A stretch of DNA of 64,000 bases from an uncultured Clostridia bacterium. Lineage in GTDB: Bacteria; Bacillota; Clostridia; Oscillospirales; CAG-272. The position numbers were made by a program, and so were the translations under genes. Shown here one piece after another: positions 53,149 through 62,968 of the stretch. The stretch is from positions 1 through 64,000 of the forward strand of contig CALXUV010000059.1 of NCBI GenBank assembly GCA_944391815.1, read 5' to 3'. Numbering within the stretch: position 1 is the stretch's first letter; every line of letters starts with the position of its first letter. Below the pieces are notes generated by a model, which saw only the letters and a list, made by a program, of their open reading frames with translations, was not told the origin of the DNA and did no database searches.

Positions 53149-54585
53149 ATGAAAAAAGATGTAATACTTCCGGAATCGGAAATTCAAAAACAGTTCGAGT
53201 ATATGTCTGAGGTTAAGACCGAAGTCGGCACGGGTAAAAAAGTGTTTATCAAGACTTTCGGGTGCCAACAAAACGAAGCAGACAGTGAAAAACTGCTCGG
53301 AATGGCTGAGAAAATGGGCTACTGCCGTACAGAAACAAGCGACGACGCAGACCTGATAATCGTCAACACTTGTGCTGTAAGGGAACACGCAGAGCTTAAA
53401 GCGTTGTCGATAAGCGGCGGATATAAGCACTGCAAAGAAAAAAATCCTTCGCTGATAATCGGAATCTGCGGTTGTATGGTTTCGCAGGAGCACAGGGTAA
53501 GTGATATAAAAAATAAATATCCCTACGTTGACTTTCTTCTCGGAACAACACTTATCCACCGGTTTCCGGAGATACTTCTTAAAACCATACGAGAAAAGAA
53601 AAGAAATTTCTGGATCTCACCCGAAACCTCTGTAATTGCGGAAAATCTGCCGGTAAGCCGTGTTACGGGTTCCACCGAAGCATGGGTGTCTGTAATGTAT
53701 GGCTGTAATAACTTCTGTACTTACTGCATTGTTCCGTACGTAAGAGGCAGAGAGCGCAGCAGAAATCCGGAAGAGGTAATAAAAGAAGTAAAACAGCTTA
53801 TTTCCGACGGTGTGAAATCTGTAACACTGCTCGGTCAGAATGTAAACTCTTACCGTCCTGAATCAAGCCCGGATTACGGTTTTCCGGAGCTTCTCGAGGA
53901 CTTGTGCAGACTTGACGGAGAGTGTGTGATCGGCTTTATGACCAGCCATCCGAAAGACGCAAGTAAAAGACTTATTGACGTGATAGCTGCCCACCCGCCG
54001 GCAAAGGGAAAGGTAGGTATATCAAGGCGTTTTCATCTTCCGTTGCAGTCGGGAAGCGACAGAATACTTAAAAAAATGAACCGGCATTATTCCCTTGCAA
54101 GATATCTGGAGCTTGTGGACTATATGCGGAGCAAAATTCCGGACGTATCGGTAACAACAGACATAATCGTTGGATTTCCGACCGAAACGGAGGAAGAATT
54201 CCTTCAGACTCTTGAAGCGGTGAAGAGAGTAAGATACGACAATATTTACTCATTTATTTACTCAAAGCGTAAAGGCACTGCGGCGGCAGAAATGGAAGGT
54301 CAGATAGACGAAGAGGTCAAGGGGCAGCGCCTTCGCAGGCTGATTGCTCTTCAGTCAGAGATATCCAAAGAAAACAACAGCAGGCTTGAAAATAAACAGA
54401 TCAGAGCCTTGATAGAGGGTGTAAGTAAGACTTGTCCCGAAAAGCTGACCGCAAGAACCGAGGACGGAAAACTTATACATTTTGACGGCAGAAAAGAAGA
54501 CGTAGGAAAGCACGGCATCTTCCTTATCGAAAAAGCCGAATGCCATGAACTTTTCGGCAGACTTCTCAAAACAGAGGAAGTGTAA
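53149..54585 (+). CDS. miaB: tRNA-2-methylthio-N6-dimethylallyladenosine synthase MiaB
   Basis: A 478-residue radical-SAM methylthiotransferase adding the 2-methylthio group to i6A37 in tRNA. N-terminal UPF0004 domain cysteines are in KTFGCQQNEADSE, NTCAVREHAE and GICGCMVSQ (second 4Fe-4S cluster). The radical-SAM CxxxCxxC is YGCNNFCTYCIVPYVRGRERSR near 185, and a TRAM domain closes the protein (about 400-470). The start follows AAAAGA only 4 bases after the preceding stop. Confidence 0.97.
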   Translation: MKKDVILPESEIQKQFEYMSEVKTEVGTGKKVFIKTFGCQQNEADSEKLLGMAEKMGYCRTETSDDADLIIVNTCAVREHAELKALSISGGYKHCKEKNPSLIIGICGCMVSQEHRVSDIKNKYPYVDFLLGTTLIHRFPEILLKTIREKKRNFWISPETSVIAENLPVSRVTGSTEAWVSVMYGCNNFCTYCIVPYVRGRERSRNPEEVIKEVKQLISDGVKSVTLLGQNVNSYRPESSPDYGFPELLEDLCRLDGECVIGFMTSHPKDASKRLIDVIAAHPPAKGKVGISRRFHLPLQSGSDRILKKMNRHYSLARYLELVDYMRSKIPDVSVTTDIIVGFPTETEEEFLQTLEAVKRVRYDNIYSFIYSKRKGTAAAEMEGQIDEEVKGQRLRRLIALQSEISKENNSRLENKQIRALIEGVSKTCPEKLTARTEDGKLIHFDGRKEDVGKHGIFLIEKAECHELFGRLLKTEEV

Positions 54586-54680
54586 CCTTTTCCGGAGTCG
54601 GTAAAGCCGGAATATCCGGAAAAAACAAAAATTCAGAAAAAATGAATGACTGAACTTATTCTGAAAGGACGGAAAAAGAT

Positions 54681-57260
54681 ATGACGCCGATGATGCAGCA
54701 GTATCTTGAGGTCAAGAAAAAATATCCCGATGCTTTTTTGTTTTACCGTCTCGGTGATTTTTACGAGATGTTTTTTGATGATGCAAAAAAGGCGTCGGCT
54801 ATACTTGAGCTTACTCTTACGGGAAGGGACTGCGGTGAAGACGAAAGAGCGCCTATGTGCGGAGTGCCGTACCATGCGGCGGACAACTATATAGCAAGAC
54901 TTGTGTCAAAAGGTTACAAGGTAGCTATCTGCGAGCAGATGGAGGATCCGGCAACGGCAAAAGGAATAGTCAAAAGGGAGATTGTCAGGGTGGTGACTCC
55001 CGGAACCGTTACCGACAACTCAATGCTTGATGAAAAAAAGTATAATTACATATCTGCTCTTTTCCTTCAGGGAGACAAGGCGGCTCTTGCGTTTGCGGAT
55101 GCGTCAACCGGTGACATGAGCGTCGTTTTTCTGAGCGGTGTGAATATAGAAGATAAAATAATATCGGAATCCGAGAGATATTCCCCGAGAGAAATTCTGT
55201 CAAATGTAAATATCGAGGAATTTAAAAAATTGAAAGAATATTACCGTGACAGAATAAAAGCGATGGTAACGGCGTGCAGTGATGGTTTTGAGTATGACGG
55301 GGCACTCGTCAGGGTAAAACGGCAGCTCGGCAAAAATGCGCCGGAGGAACTGATAAATAATCCCGTAATGACAGGAGCCGTTGGTGCGTTACTTGCATAT
55401 ATCGCCGAAACCCAGAAGTCGGATATTTCATATATCCGGAGTGTAAATGTATATAATGACGGTCAGTATCTTGAACTTGATCCGAGCAGCCGGAGGAATC
55501 TTGAAATCTGCGAGACGATGAGAACCAAGGAGAAAAAAGGTTCTCTTTTGTGGGTGCTTGACAAAACCGTGACGTCAATGGGCGCAAGGCTTCTGAGGAA
55601 ATGGCTTGAAATGCCGCTTGTCAACACAAGGTATATCGAGCGCCGTCAACAGGCGGTGGGTGAGCTCAAAGACAATTATCTTATGAGAAGAGAACTCACT
55701 GAAAGCCTCCGTCCGGTTCTGGATATAGAACGGCTTATGGCAAAGGTCGTTTACGGAACGGCAAACGCAAAAGATATCAGATGCGTGGCTGAAACTCTGT
55801 CGGTTGTAAGTCAGGTAAAAAGTCAGCTTGCTGACGCACAAAGCGCAGAGCTTGTAAAAATCCGTCAAGAGCTTGATCCGCTTGAAGAGTTTGTCGGAAA
55901 AATAATGTCCTCGGTAGTTGCGCAGCCGCCTTTGACGGTCAGAGAGGGAGGAATGATCGCACCCGGGGTTGATGAAGAGCTTGATAGACTGCACGGACTG
56001 CTTTCCAACAGCAAAACTTATCTTGAAGAGCTGATAGAAGAGGAGCGCAAAGCGACCGGAATAAGTAAGCTGAAATACGGATATAACAGAGTTTTCGGCT
56101 ATTATATAGAAGTGACAAATGCAAATAAGGGTGAACTGCCCGACTACTACATAAGAAAACAGACGCTTACAAACGGCGAAAGATATATTACTCCGAAGCT
56201 TAAAGAGCTCGAATCGGAGATACTCGGGGCGTCGGAAAAAATCTGTGCCCTTGAGTATAAAATTTTCTGTGAGCTCAGAGACAGTACTGCTGATCTTTCG
56301 GCGGCAATACACGCCAATGCAGGGCTTCTGGCAGTGCTTGACGTTTACCTTTCACTTTCCGAAGCGGCGTCAAGGTATAACTATATATGTCCCGAAGTGT
56401 CCTATAATGACAGCATTGTCATTAAAGACGGAAGACATCCGGTAGTGGAGCAGTTCGTTACCGACAGCTATTTTGTGCCTAACGACACGCTTCTTGATAC
56501 GTCGGCAAACAGATTAATGCTTATAACAGGTCCCAATATGGCGGGTAAATCCACATATATGAGACAGGTTGCGCTTATTACGCTTATGGCGCAGATTGGA
56601 TCTTTTGTACCGGCGCAGGAAGCTCGTATAGGCGTCGTTGATAAACTGTTTACAAGAGTCGGTGCCTCTGACGATCTGGCATCCGGTCAGTCCACTTTTA
56701 TGCTTGAAATGAACGAGGTCAGTTATATCGTAAAAAATGCGACAAAGCGTTCGCTCATAATATACGATGAAATCGGAAGAGGAACCAGCACCTACGACGG
56801 AATGAGTATAGCAAAGGCAATTGCCGAGTATACGGCAGGGAAAAAAATAGGGGCGAAAACTCTTTTTGCGACACATTACCATGAGCTTACATCTCTCGAA
56901 AATGAAAAAGACGGAATCGTCAACTATTATATAGCCGCAAAGAAAAAAGGCGAGGATATTATCTTTCTGCGAAAAATCCTGAGGGGAAAAGCTGATGACA
57001 GCTACGGAATTGAGGTAGCAAAACTTGCCGGAATACCATCAGAGATAATCAAACGTGCAAGAGAAGTGCTGAAAGAAATTGAGGAGGGAATTCATAAACC
57101 TTCCGCATCCGAACAACTCCCGTTAAGTGAAAATGTTTCTTTTGAGGATATGACGAACAGTGAAATAGCAGAAAAACTGAGACAGTGCAACATAAACACC
57201 TTGACTCCGCTTGAAGCACTGAATTTTATCTACGAACTGAAAAAACTTGCGGGAGACTGA
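54681..57260 (+). CDS. mutS: DNA mismatch repair protein MutS
   Basis: An 859-residue mismatch-recognition ATPase. Domain I starts with PMMQQYLEVKKKYPDAFLFYRLGDFYEMFFDDA with the mismatch-reading Phe-x-Glu (FYEMF). The connector, lever and clamp domains follow, then the ATPase with ITGPNMAGKSTYMRQVAL (near 615), the signature DDLASGQSTFMLEMNE, Walker B LIIYDEIGRGTSTYDG and ATHYHELT. The C-terminal helix-turn-helix dimerisation region ends with ALNFIYELKKLAGD. It lies 95 bases after miaB, with AAAGGACGGAAAAAGAT upstream of the ATG. Confidence 0.98.
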   Translation: MTPMMQQYLEVKKKYPDAFLFYRLGDFYEMFFDDAKKASAILELTLTGRDCGEDERAPMCGVPYHAADNYIARLVSKGYKVAICEQMEDPATAKGIVKREIVRVVTPGTVTDNSMLDEKKYNYISALFLQGDKAALAFADASTGDMSVVFLSGVNIEDKIISESERYSPREILSNVNIEEFKKLKEYYRDRIKAMVTACSDGFEYDGALVRVKRQLGKNAPEELINNPVMTGAVGALLAYIAETQKSDISYIRSVNVYNDGQYLELDPSSRRNLEICETMRTKEKKGSLLWVLDKTVTSMGARLLRKWLEMPLVNTRYIERRQQAVGELKDNYLMRRELTESLRPVLDIERLMAKVVYGTANAKDIRCVAETLSVVSQVKSQLADAQSAELVKIRQELDPLEEFVGKIMSSVVAQPPLTVREGGMIAPGVDEELDRLHGLLSNSKTYLEELIEEERKATGISKLKYGYNRVFGYYIEVTNANKGELPDYYIRKQTLTNGERYITPKLKELESEILGASEKICALEYKIFCELRDSTADLSAAIHANAGLLAVLDVYLSLSEAASRYNYICPEVSYNDSIVIKDGRHPVVEQFVTDSYFVPNDTLLDTSANRLMLITGPNMAGKSTYMRQVALITLMAQIGSFVPAQEARIGVVDKLFTRVGASDDLASGQSTFMLEMNEVSYIVKNATKRSLIIYDEIGRGTSTYDGMSIAKAIAEYTAGKKIGAKTLFATHYHELTSLENEKDGIVNYYIAAKKKGEDIIFLRKILRGKADDSYGIEVAKLAGIPSEIIKRAREVLKEIEEGIHKPSASEQLPLSENVSFEDMTNSEIAEKLRQCNINTLTPLEALNFIYELKKLAGD

Positions 57261-57549
57261 ATCAAAGTAATCAGAGCATAAAGCGTGTTCTGAGAATAAA
57301 TCGTAGTATTAAACCGTGTAAACTCAGATTTTCAATAATTACAAACTGAAAAGCAATAAAAAAGCAGTGCCGGCACTCGCCGATTAAAGCGGTATCAGTT
57401 TTTTTGTCAGAAAAGCCGATTTACGTATCCAAAAGCCGATCGCATTCAATTGTTTCAGTGCCAAGCGGCGGGTAAAGCAAAATACCGCATATGCGGACTG
57501 TGTGCTTACGCCTTTTTGCGTGGCCAAAAATCAAGGAAAGGAAAGAAGT

Positions 57550-60039
57550 ATGGGAATAATAAATGTTCTTGAACCGCAGGTAGCAAATCTTATAGCTGCC
57601 GGAGAAGTCGTTGACAGACCGGCGTCTGTCATAAAGGAACTTCTTGAAAATGCGATAGATTCCGGAGCAGACGCCGTTACAGTTGAGATAAGGCACGGCG
57701 GAATTTCCCTTATAAGAGTCAGTGATAACGGGTGCGGAATGTCAAGGGAAGACGTTCCGGTTTGCATTAAGCGACATGCCACAAGTAAAATACATTCGGA
57801 AAGAGATCTTGACAGCATCGTCACTCTCGGGTTTCGCGGAGAGGCACTTGCGGCGATAGGAGCGGTGTCAACGCTCAGAATAATAACCAAGCAGAAAAAT
57901 TCTTCAATGGGAACAGCGCTTACCTGCGTCGGGGGTGAAATGAGGGAGATAACAGAGACCGGCGCCCAGAACGGAACCACGGTGATAGTGGAAGAGCTTT
58001 TCGCAAATATACCCGCCAGACGCAAATTTCTGAAAAAAGACACCTCGGAGGCTCTTGCCTGTGCGGCGGTAGTTGAAAAGATTGCGCTTTCACGTCCTGA
58101 TATTTCTATTAAATTTATTTCTGACGGTAACCTTAAATTTTCAACTTCCGGAGATAAAAAACTTATAAACGCTATCTACGCAGTTCTCGGCAGGGATTTT
58201 GCTCACAAACTTACAGCTGTACATGGCAAAACCGGCGGAATTGAGGTTACGGGTTACATCGGAACGCCTGAAAACGTTCGTGCAAACCGAAATTATCAGA
58301 ATTTTTTCATAAATGGCAGATACATAAAAAGCAGAACTGCTATGGCGGCACTTGAGCAGGCGTACAGCTCGTATATACCGTCAGACAAGTTTCCGGTCTG
58401 TGTACTTGAGCTAAGGATACATCCGGCTCTTGTAGATGTGAATGTTCATCCGGCAAAGCTTGAGGTTAAGTTTTCAAACGAACAGGCGGTTTTTGACGCA
58501 GTATATTCAGCGGTGCTGACTTCACTTGAAAAGAGCACGGTACGACCTGAATTCAAGCTTGGCAGTGATAAAAACAAAAAAGACAGCAAGATTATAGGTG
58601 CGTTTATTCCGCTGAAAGAAACCCGCGGGGCAGTATCGGACGGAAAAGGCGAGCAGATGACAATTAAGGATTTTAATCAGAGATCTCAGGCGGTTAGCAA
58701 TCTCCACCTTTACAACGCTCAGACGGAAGAATTGCCGCCGCATCTGCGGTTTTCATCCGGTAAAGAAAAGCAGGATAATGTACCGCTGCCGTTTTCGGTC
58801 GACAACAGTCTTGTTGATGAGATTACTTCATCCGGAGGCGAACAGCTGAAAGCCGACGTTTTCGTAAAAAAAGTGGATATTATCCCCTCAGATCAGGCAA
58901 AGACATCCCCCGCAGTAAGAAATCCTGGTGAAAACAAAGGTACCGAAACGGAAAAATCAGATTTTTGTTCCGGAGCCGGGATTACTTACGGGAATAACAG
59001 TCGGAAAACCGATGCAAATTCCGCAGAGTCAGCAATTTTCTCAGATAATTCAGTAGATCAGAGCATTTCCGGAAATCACTCCGTAAAATCAGAAAGTCAG
59101 ATCCAAAATGAAAGTTTTCCTGTAAAACCGGAAGCTCAAAACAATGCCGGAAAATCAGAAAATCCCGACTATGTATGGGATAATTCCGAAATATCAAAAA
59201 AAACCGGCTACTTGTCGGGTAATAACGGTAAATCTGAAATTTTTGGCGTAAAACCTGAAATAAACGTTTTGAAGTCCGAAAAATCTGATTATAAATCGTT
59301 TTTTGAAAATTCTGATCACAAAGTCATAACAGCTTTAACTGACTGCGAAGATAAATTTTATAAAGCGGATATTTCAGTGCCGGATGAGTTTCCCGAAATG
59401 GGTGAAAGCGAACAGCCTGAAACAGCGGAAAAATTCGGCTTTGAGAGCTCAGGCGTACCCGAATATCGGATTCTGGGTGAGATATTCAGTTCGTATGTGC
59501 TTGTCGAAACAGAAGAAAAACTGCTGATGATCGATAAGCATGCGGCACACGAAAGAATACTGTTTGAGGACATGAGGAGAAATATTTCCGGTCAGGCAGA
59601 AAGTCAGATGCTGCTGGTACCTTTGTCGGTAAGTCTTACCGGCGAGGAAACTGCTGCTTTGGAAGAATACGGGGAAAAAATATCCGCAATGGGATTTATG
59701 TTCGAGGCAACGGAAGACAAAGGAAAATGCAATGTCACTGCAATCCCGTCGGGACTTTCAGGAGCAGAAGCAGAAACGCTTTTTGTTACAGTGCTCGGAA
59801 AGCTTGCGGACGGAACGGGAAATGCAGAGATTACAGGAAAACTGTTTTTTGAGCAGGCACTTTATCAGGCTTCCTGTAAAGCGGCTATAAAGGCGGGTAG
59901 AGTTTACGACGAATCACACCTGAAATGGATTTGCGACAGACTTCTTTCAGACGAGAAGATCAGATTTTGTCCGCACGGCAGACCGGTTGCCTTCGAGATA
60001 ACTCAAAGTGAAATTGAACATTGGTTCAAACGGAAATAA
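57550..60039 (+). CDS. mutL: DNA mismatch repair endonuclease MutL (long-linker form)
   Basis: An 829-residue MutL. The GHKL ATPase (about 1-330) shows ELLENAIDSGAD, DNGCGM, TSKIHSERDLDSIVTLGFRGEAL and IIVDVNVHPAKLEVKF-like VDVNVHPAKLEVKF. The C-terminal endonuclease domain (about 640-829) has DKHAAHERILFE, a Lys variant of the DQHA(X)2E(X)4E motif, and CPHGRPV. Between them lies a Ser/Asn/Lys/Glu-rich linker of about 280 residues (350-630), which makes the protein about 150-200 residues longer than usual. Start at 57550, after AAGGAAAGGAAAGAAGT. Gap 57261-57549 before it has only a CCGCATATGCGG palindrome (near 57485). Confidence 0.96.
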   Translation: MGIINVLEPQVANLIAAGEVVDRPASVIKELLENAIDSGADAVTVEIRHGGISLIRVSDNGCGMSREDVPVCIKRHATSKIHSERDLDSIVTLGFRGEALAAIGAVSTLRIITKQKNSSMGTALTCVGGEMREITETGAQNGTTVIVEELFANIPARRKFLKKDTSEALACAAVVEKIALSRPDISIKFISDGNLKFSTSGDKKLINAIYAVLGRDFAHKLTAVHGKTGGIEVTGYIGTPENVRANRNYQNFFINGRYIKSRTAMAALEQAYSSYIPSDKFPVCVLELRIHPALVDVNVHPAKLEVKFSNEQAVFDAVYSAVLTSLEKSTVRPEFKLGSDKNKKDSKIIGAFIPLKETRGAVSDGKGEQMTIKDFNQRSQAVSNLHLYNAQTEELPPHLRFSSGKEKQDNVPLPFSVDNSLVDEITSSGGEQLKADVFVKKVDIIPSDQAKTSPAVRNPGENKGTETEKSDFCSGAGITYGNNSRKTDANSAESAIFSDNSVDQSISGNHSVKSESQIQNESFPVKPEAQNNAGKSENPDYVWDNSEISKKTGYLSGNNGKSEIFGVKPEINVLKSEKSDYKSFFENSDHKVITALTDCEDKFYKADISVPDEFPEMGESEQPETAEKFGFESSGVPEYRILGEIFSSYVLVETEEKLLMIDKHAAHERILFEDMRRNISGQAESQMLLVPLSVSLTGEETAALEEYGEKISAMGFMFEATEDKGKCNVTAIPSGLSGAEAETLFVTVLGKLADGTGNAEITGKLFFEQALYQASCKAAIKAGRVYDESHLKWICDRLLSDEKIRFCPHGRPVAFEITQSEIEHWFKRK

Positions 60040-60160
60040 CGTTACATTATTCATTGAAAATCAACTTTGGTTCAAACGTAAATATTTCTTGCAGAGTAGT
60101 AAAATCAAACGTAAATTATATTTTTCAGATCAGTGGAAATAACGTGGGTTCAAAGAAAGT
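60023..60160 (+). repeat. Degenerate direct repeats at the mutL 3' end
   Basis: GGTTCAAACGGAAATAACG (60023) at the mutL stop recurs as GGTTCAAACGTAAATAT (60069), as a shorter ATCAAACGTAAATTAT (near 60102) and as GGGTTCAAAG (near 60147), with GGAAATAACGT near 60135. Units are about 40-46 bases. The rest of 60040-60360 is AT-rich, without a gene or terminator I can name. Confidence 0.5.
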
Positions 60161-60330
60161 AATATTCAGACATCATTGTCAGCATCTGTTAAAAGAAAAT
60201 TATTTAAAACCAATCAAAAAAATTGTTTTAATACAAAATAATATCTGAAAATCTGAATTCAGATATTGACTTATTTAAAGTACTCTTAAAAAAATACGCG
60301 AAAAGGTTAATCGTTTCTTAAAGAAAATAA

Positions 60331-61515
<1,185 letters not shown>

Positions 61516-61546
61516 AATATTTATAAATTAAATACTGAAAAAGACA

Positions 61547-61855
61547 GTTCAGGCTAAGCATACAAGGGTAATTACAAAAATTGAAGTTCAGGCTCATCAT
61601 ACTGAGCGGATGTAGAAATAAAGTGAATTTTATTCTCGGAAGGTAAAGCAAAAATACAGAAAAAGTGCACCGGGTTTCAGCATGTAAAGCAAAAAATTGA
61701 AATTAAGAGCAGTTTATTCTCGGAAGGTAAAGCAAAATACAGAGAAGAGTGCAGCTTAGTCTCCGCAGGCAAAACAAAATTGTAAAAGTGCAGTTAAGGC
61801 TCGGTAGATAAAACGAAATACAATAAAGTGAAGTTGAATTATGGCAGTTAGTTAA
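61547..61855 (+). repeat. Degenerate tandem repeat array, about 8 units of 37-46 bp
   Basis: Units begin with AGTTCAGG or AGTGCAG/AGTGAA, followed by TTATTCTCGGAAGGTAAAGC-like cores and a CAAAATACAGA-like tail. The two best cores, TTCTCGGAAGGTAAAGCAAA, lie at about 61631 and 61711, and related ones follow near 61760 and 61800. No unique spacers and no conserved hairpin are present, so it is not CRISPR. It follows tgt directly. Confidence 0.6.
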
Positions 61856-61869
61856 GAAGCGAATCTGCA

Positions 61870-62128
61870 AAAAAACACAGGGGGTATTGCTCCAGCGGCA
61901 ATACCCCCTACTTCCGTGAGTTGCGTGCCGGACAGGGCAGCAACATCATTACTTATTTATTTTATTATCAGGTAAAAATTACTTAATCTATAAAATCACC
62001 TCTCTTGGTTTCAAATTAAATTACATGTTTTGTTTTCTCTATAACCATCACCTCACACTTTTTATTCATTTAATCCCGGTTTCACTTCACCTCCGGTTTA
62101 TATATTTCAGCCCCAAAGTCCGGGGGCG
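61870..62128 (-). ncRNA. Structured RNA candidate 3' of raiA (raiA-motif-like)
   Basis: On the minus strand, from the raiA stop: hairpin GCCCC/GGGGC (62110-62127), a middle region with three GAGGTGA elements (62087-62094, 62048-62055, 61996-62003), an 9-bp hairpin GTTGC-TGCC/GGCA-GCAAC (61920-61944), then the terminator at 61880-61908. No ORF over 11 codons lies inside. A conserved raiA-associated RNA of about 200 nt is known from Firmicutes and Actinobacteria; I think this is a member by position, length and fold, but cannot check the covariance model. It could be processed from the raiA mRNA. Confidence 0.5.
61880..61908 (-). terminator. Strong terminator of the raiA/ncRNA transcript
   Basis: GGGGGTATTGC (61880-61890) and GCAATACCCCC (61898-61908) form a perfect 11-bp stem with a 7-base loop. 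On the minus strand TGTG and seven T follow. Confidence 0.9.
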
Positions 62129-62677
62129 TTATTCGGTTTTCGGAATAATCAGTCCGTAATTACCTTCCTTTCTTTGATAAACTACATTTATGTTCATGTT
62201 GTCCATATTCAGAAAAACAAAAAATTGATGTCCGAGCATGTTCATCTGCAGAACTGCTTCGTCGACAGACATAGGCTTAAGGACAAACTCCTTTACGCGT
62301 ACCGGAACTTCGGTATCCAAAAGGGGAGCATCGGATTTTCCGATTGGCTCATCCGCCGGTACTTCTTTCGGGAACACACCCTCTCTGATCCTTTTTCCAA
62401 GCCTTGTTTTATTTTTTCTTATCTGTCTTTCAATTGAATCCATAACTGAGTCGAGCGCATTCTGGAAAGTGGAATCTTCTTCTTCGCCTCTGAACATAAG
62501 TCCTGAACTGCTGATGGTAACTTCAAGTATTTCATTTCCGTTTTTCCTTTTGCGCATCGTCACATGGGCGGTTGCGTCATCCTTGAAAAACTTGTCGTAC
62601 TTGGACAGCTTGCGGTCGGCAAGTTCGTAAAAGTCCTTCGGCACATCCATTTGTCTTCCTACAATTGTTATCTTCAT
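62129..62677 (-). CDS. raiA: Ribosome hibernation-promoting factor, long form (HPF/RaiA)
   Basis: A 182-residue long-form HPF that drives 100S ribosome dimers in stationary phase. The N-terminal S30AE domain (1-100) has MKITIVGRQMDVPKDFYELADRK, then VTMRKRKNGNEILEVTI; the C-terminal dimerisation domain (about 125-182) has VKEFVLKPMSVDEAVLQMNMLGH-x-FFVF and ends NVVYQRKEGNYGLIIP. Start at 62677, preceded by AAAGGTGGGATGAC. A structured RNA candidate follows its stop codon. Confidence 0.96.
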   Translation of the reverse strand: MKITIVGRQMDVPKDFYELADRKLSKYDKFFKDDATAHVTMRKRKNGNEILEVTISSSGLMFRGEEEDSTFQNALDSVMDSIERQIRKNKTRLGKRIREGVFPKEVPADEPIGKSDAPLLDTEVPVRVKEFVLKPMSVDEAVLQMNMLGHQFFVFLNMDNMNINVVYQRKEGNYGLIIPKTE

Positions 62678-62730
62678 GTCATCCCACCTTTTCTGAGATT
62701 TTATCATGGGTTCTCCCCACTGACAAATAG

Positions 62731-62759
62731 AGTATAGCATGCAGTATCCTGAATTTCAA
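62731..62759 (-). promoter_or_regulatory. Promoter of raiA
   Basis: Minus-strand TTGAAA (62754-62759) and TATACT (62731-62736), 17-base spacer, leader about 45 nt. Confidence 0.75.
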
Positions 62760-62818
62760 TGTATATTTTGTGAATAATTAACAAATTCGAATGTTACATT
62801 TTATTTAATTTATGCGTA

Positions 62819-62847
62819 TTGACAAAACAAAGTCGTTATGATATAAT
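62819..62847 (+). promoter_or_regulatory. Orphan consensus promoter feeding a hairpin
   Basis: TTGACA (62819-62824), 17-base spacer, TATAAT (62842-62847), both perfect. Predicted start is near 62854, the first base of the hairpin that follows. No plus-strand gene lies downstream in the window. Confidence 0.8.
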
Positions 62848-62853
62848 ATATTC

Positions 62854-62889
62854 AATAACGCCGCAGAAGAATACAACTGCGGCGTTATT
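62854..62889 (+). ncRNA. Candidate minimal hairpin RNA, or terminator-like hairpin
   Basis: AATAACGCCGCAG (62854-62866) and CTGCGGCGTTATT (62877-62889) form a perfect 13-bp stem with loop AAGAATACAA. The 3' flank TCAGTTAAAAGTTTTTT is only partly T-rich. It could be a terminator for the minus-strand LysO genes or the body of a very short RNA from the promoter above. Confidence 0.4.
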
Positions 62890-62968
62890 TCAGTTAAAAG
62901 TTTTTTAAGTAAAAAGATAAGTTTGAGATTTTTCCGGATTTACTGACAGCAGAATTATTTCATTAAGA

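Noticed and set aside
61547..61855. CRISPR-like array
   Set aside because: Units are contiguous and degenerate, without unique spacers or a conserved repeat, and no cas genes are in the window.
61870..62128. 4.5S/SRP RNA or 6S RNA
   Set aside because: No SRP GGAAG/AGCAGC tetraloop helix and no 6S-like long central bubble; the position beside raiA suggests a different RNA.
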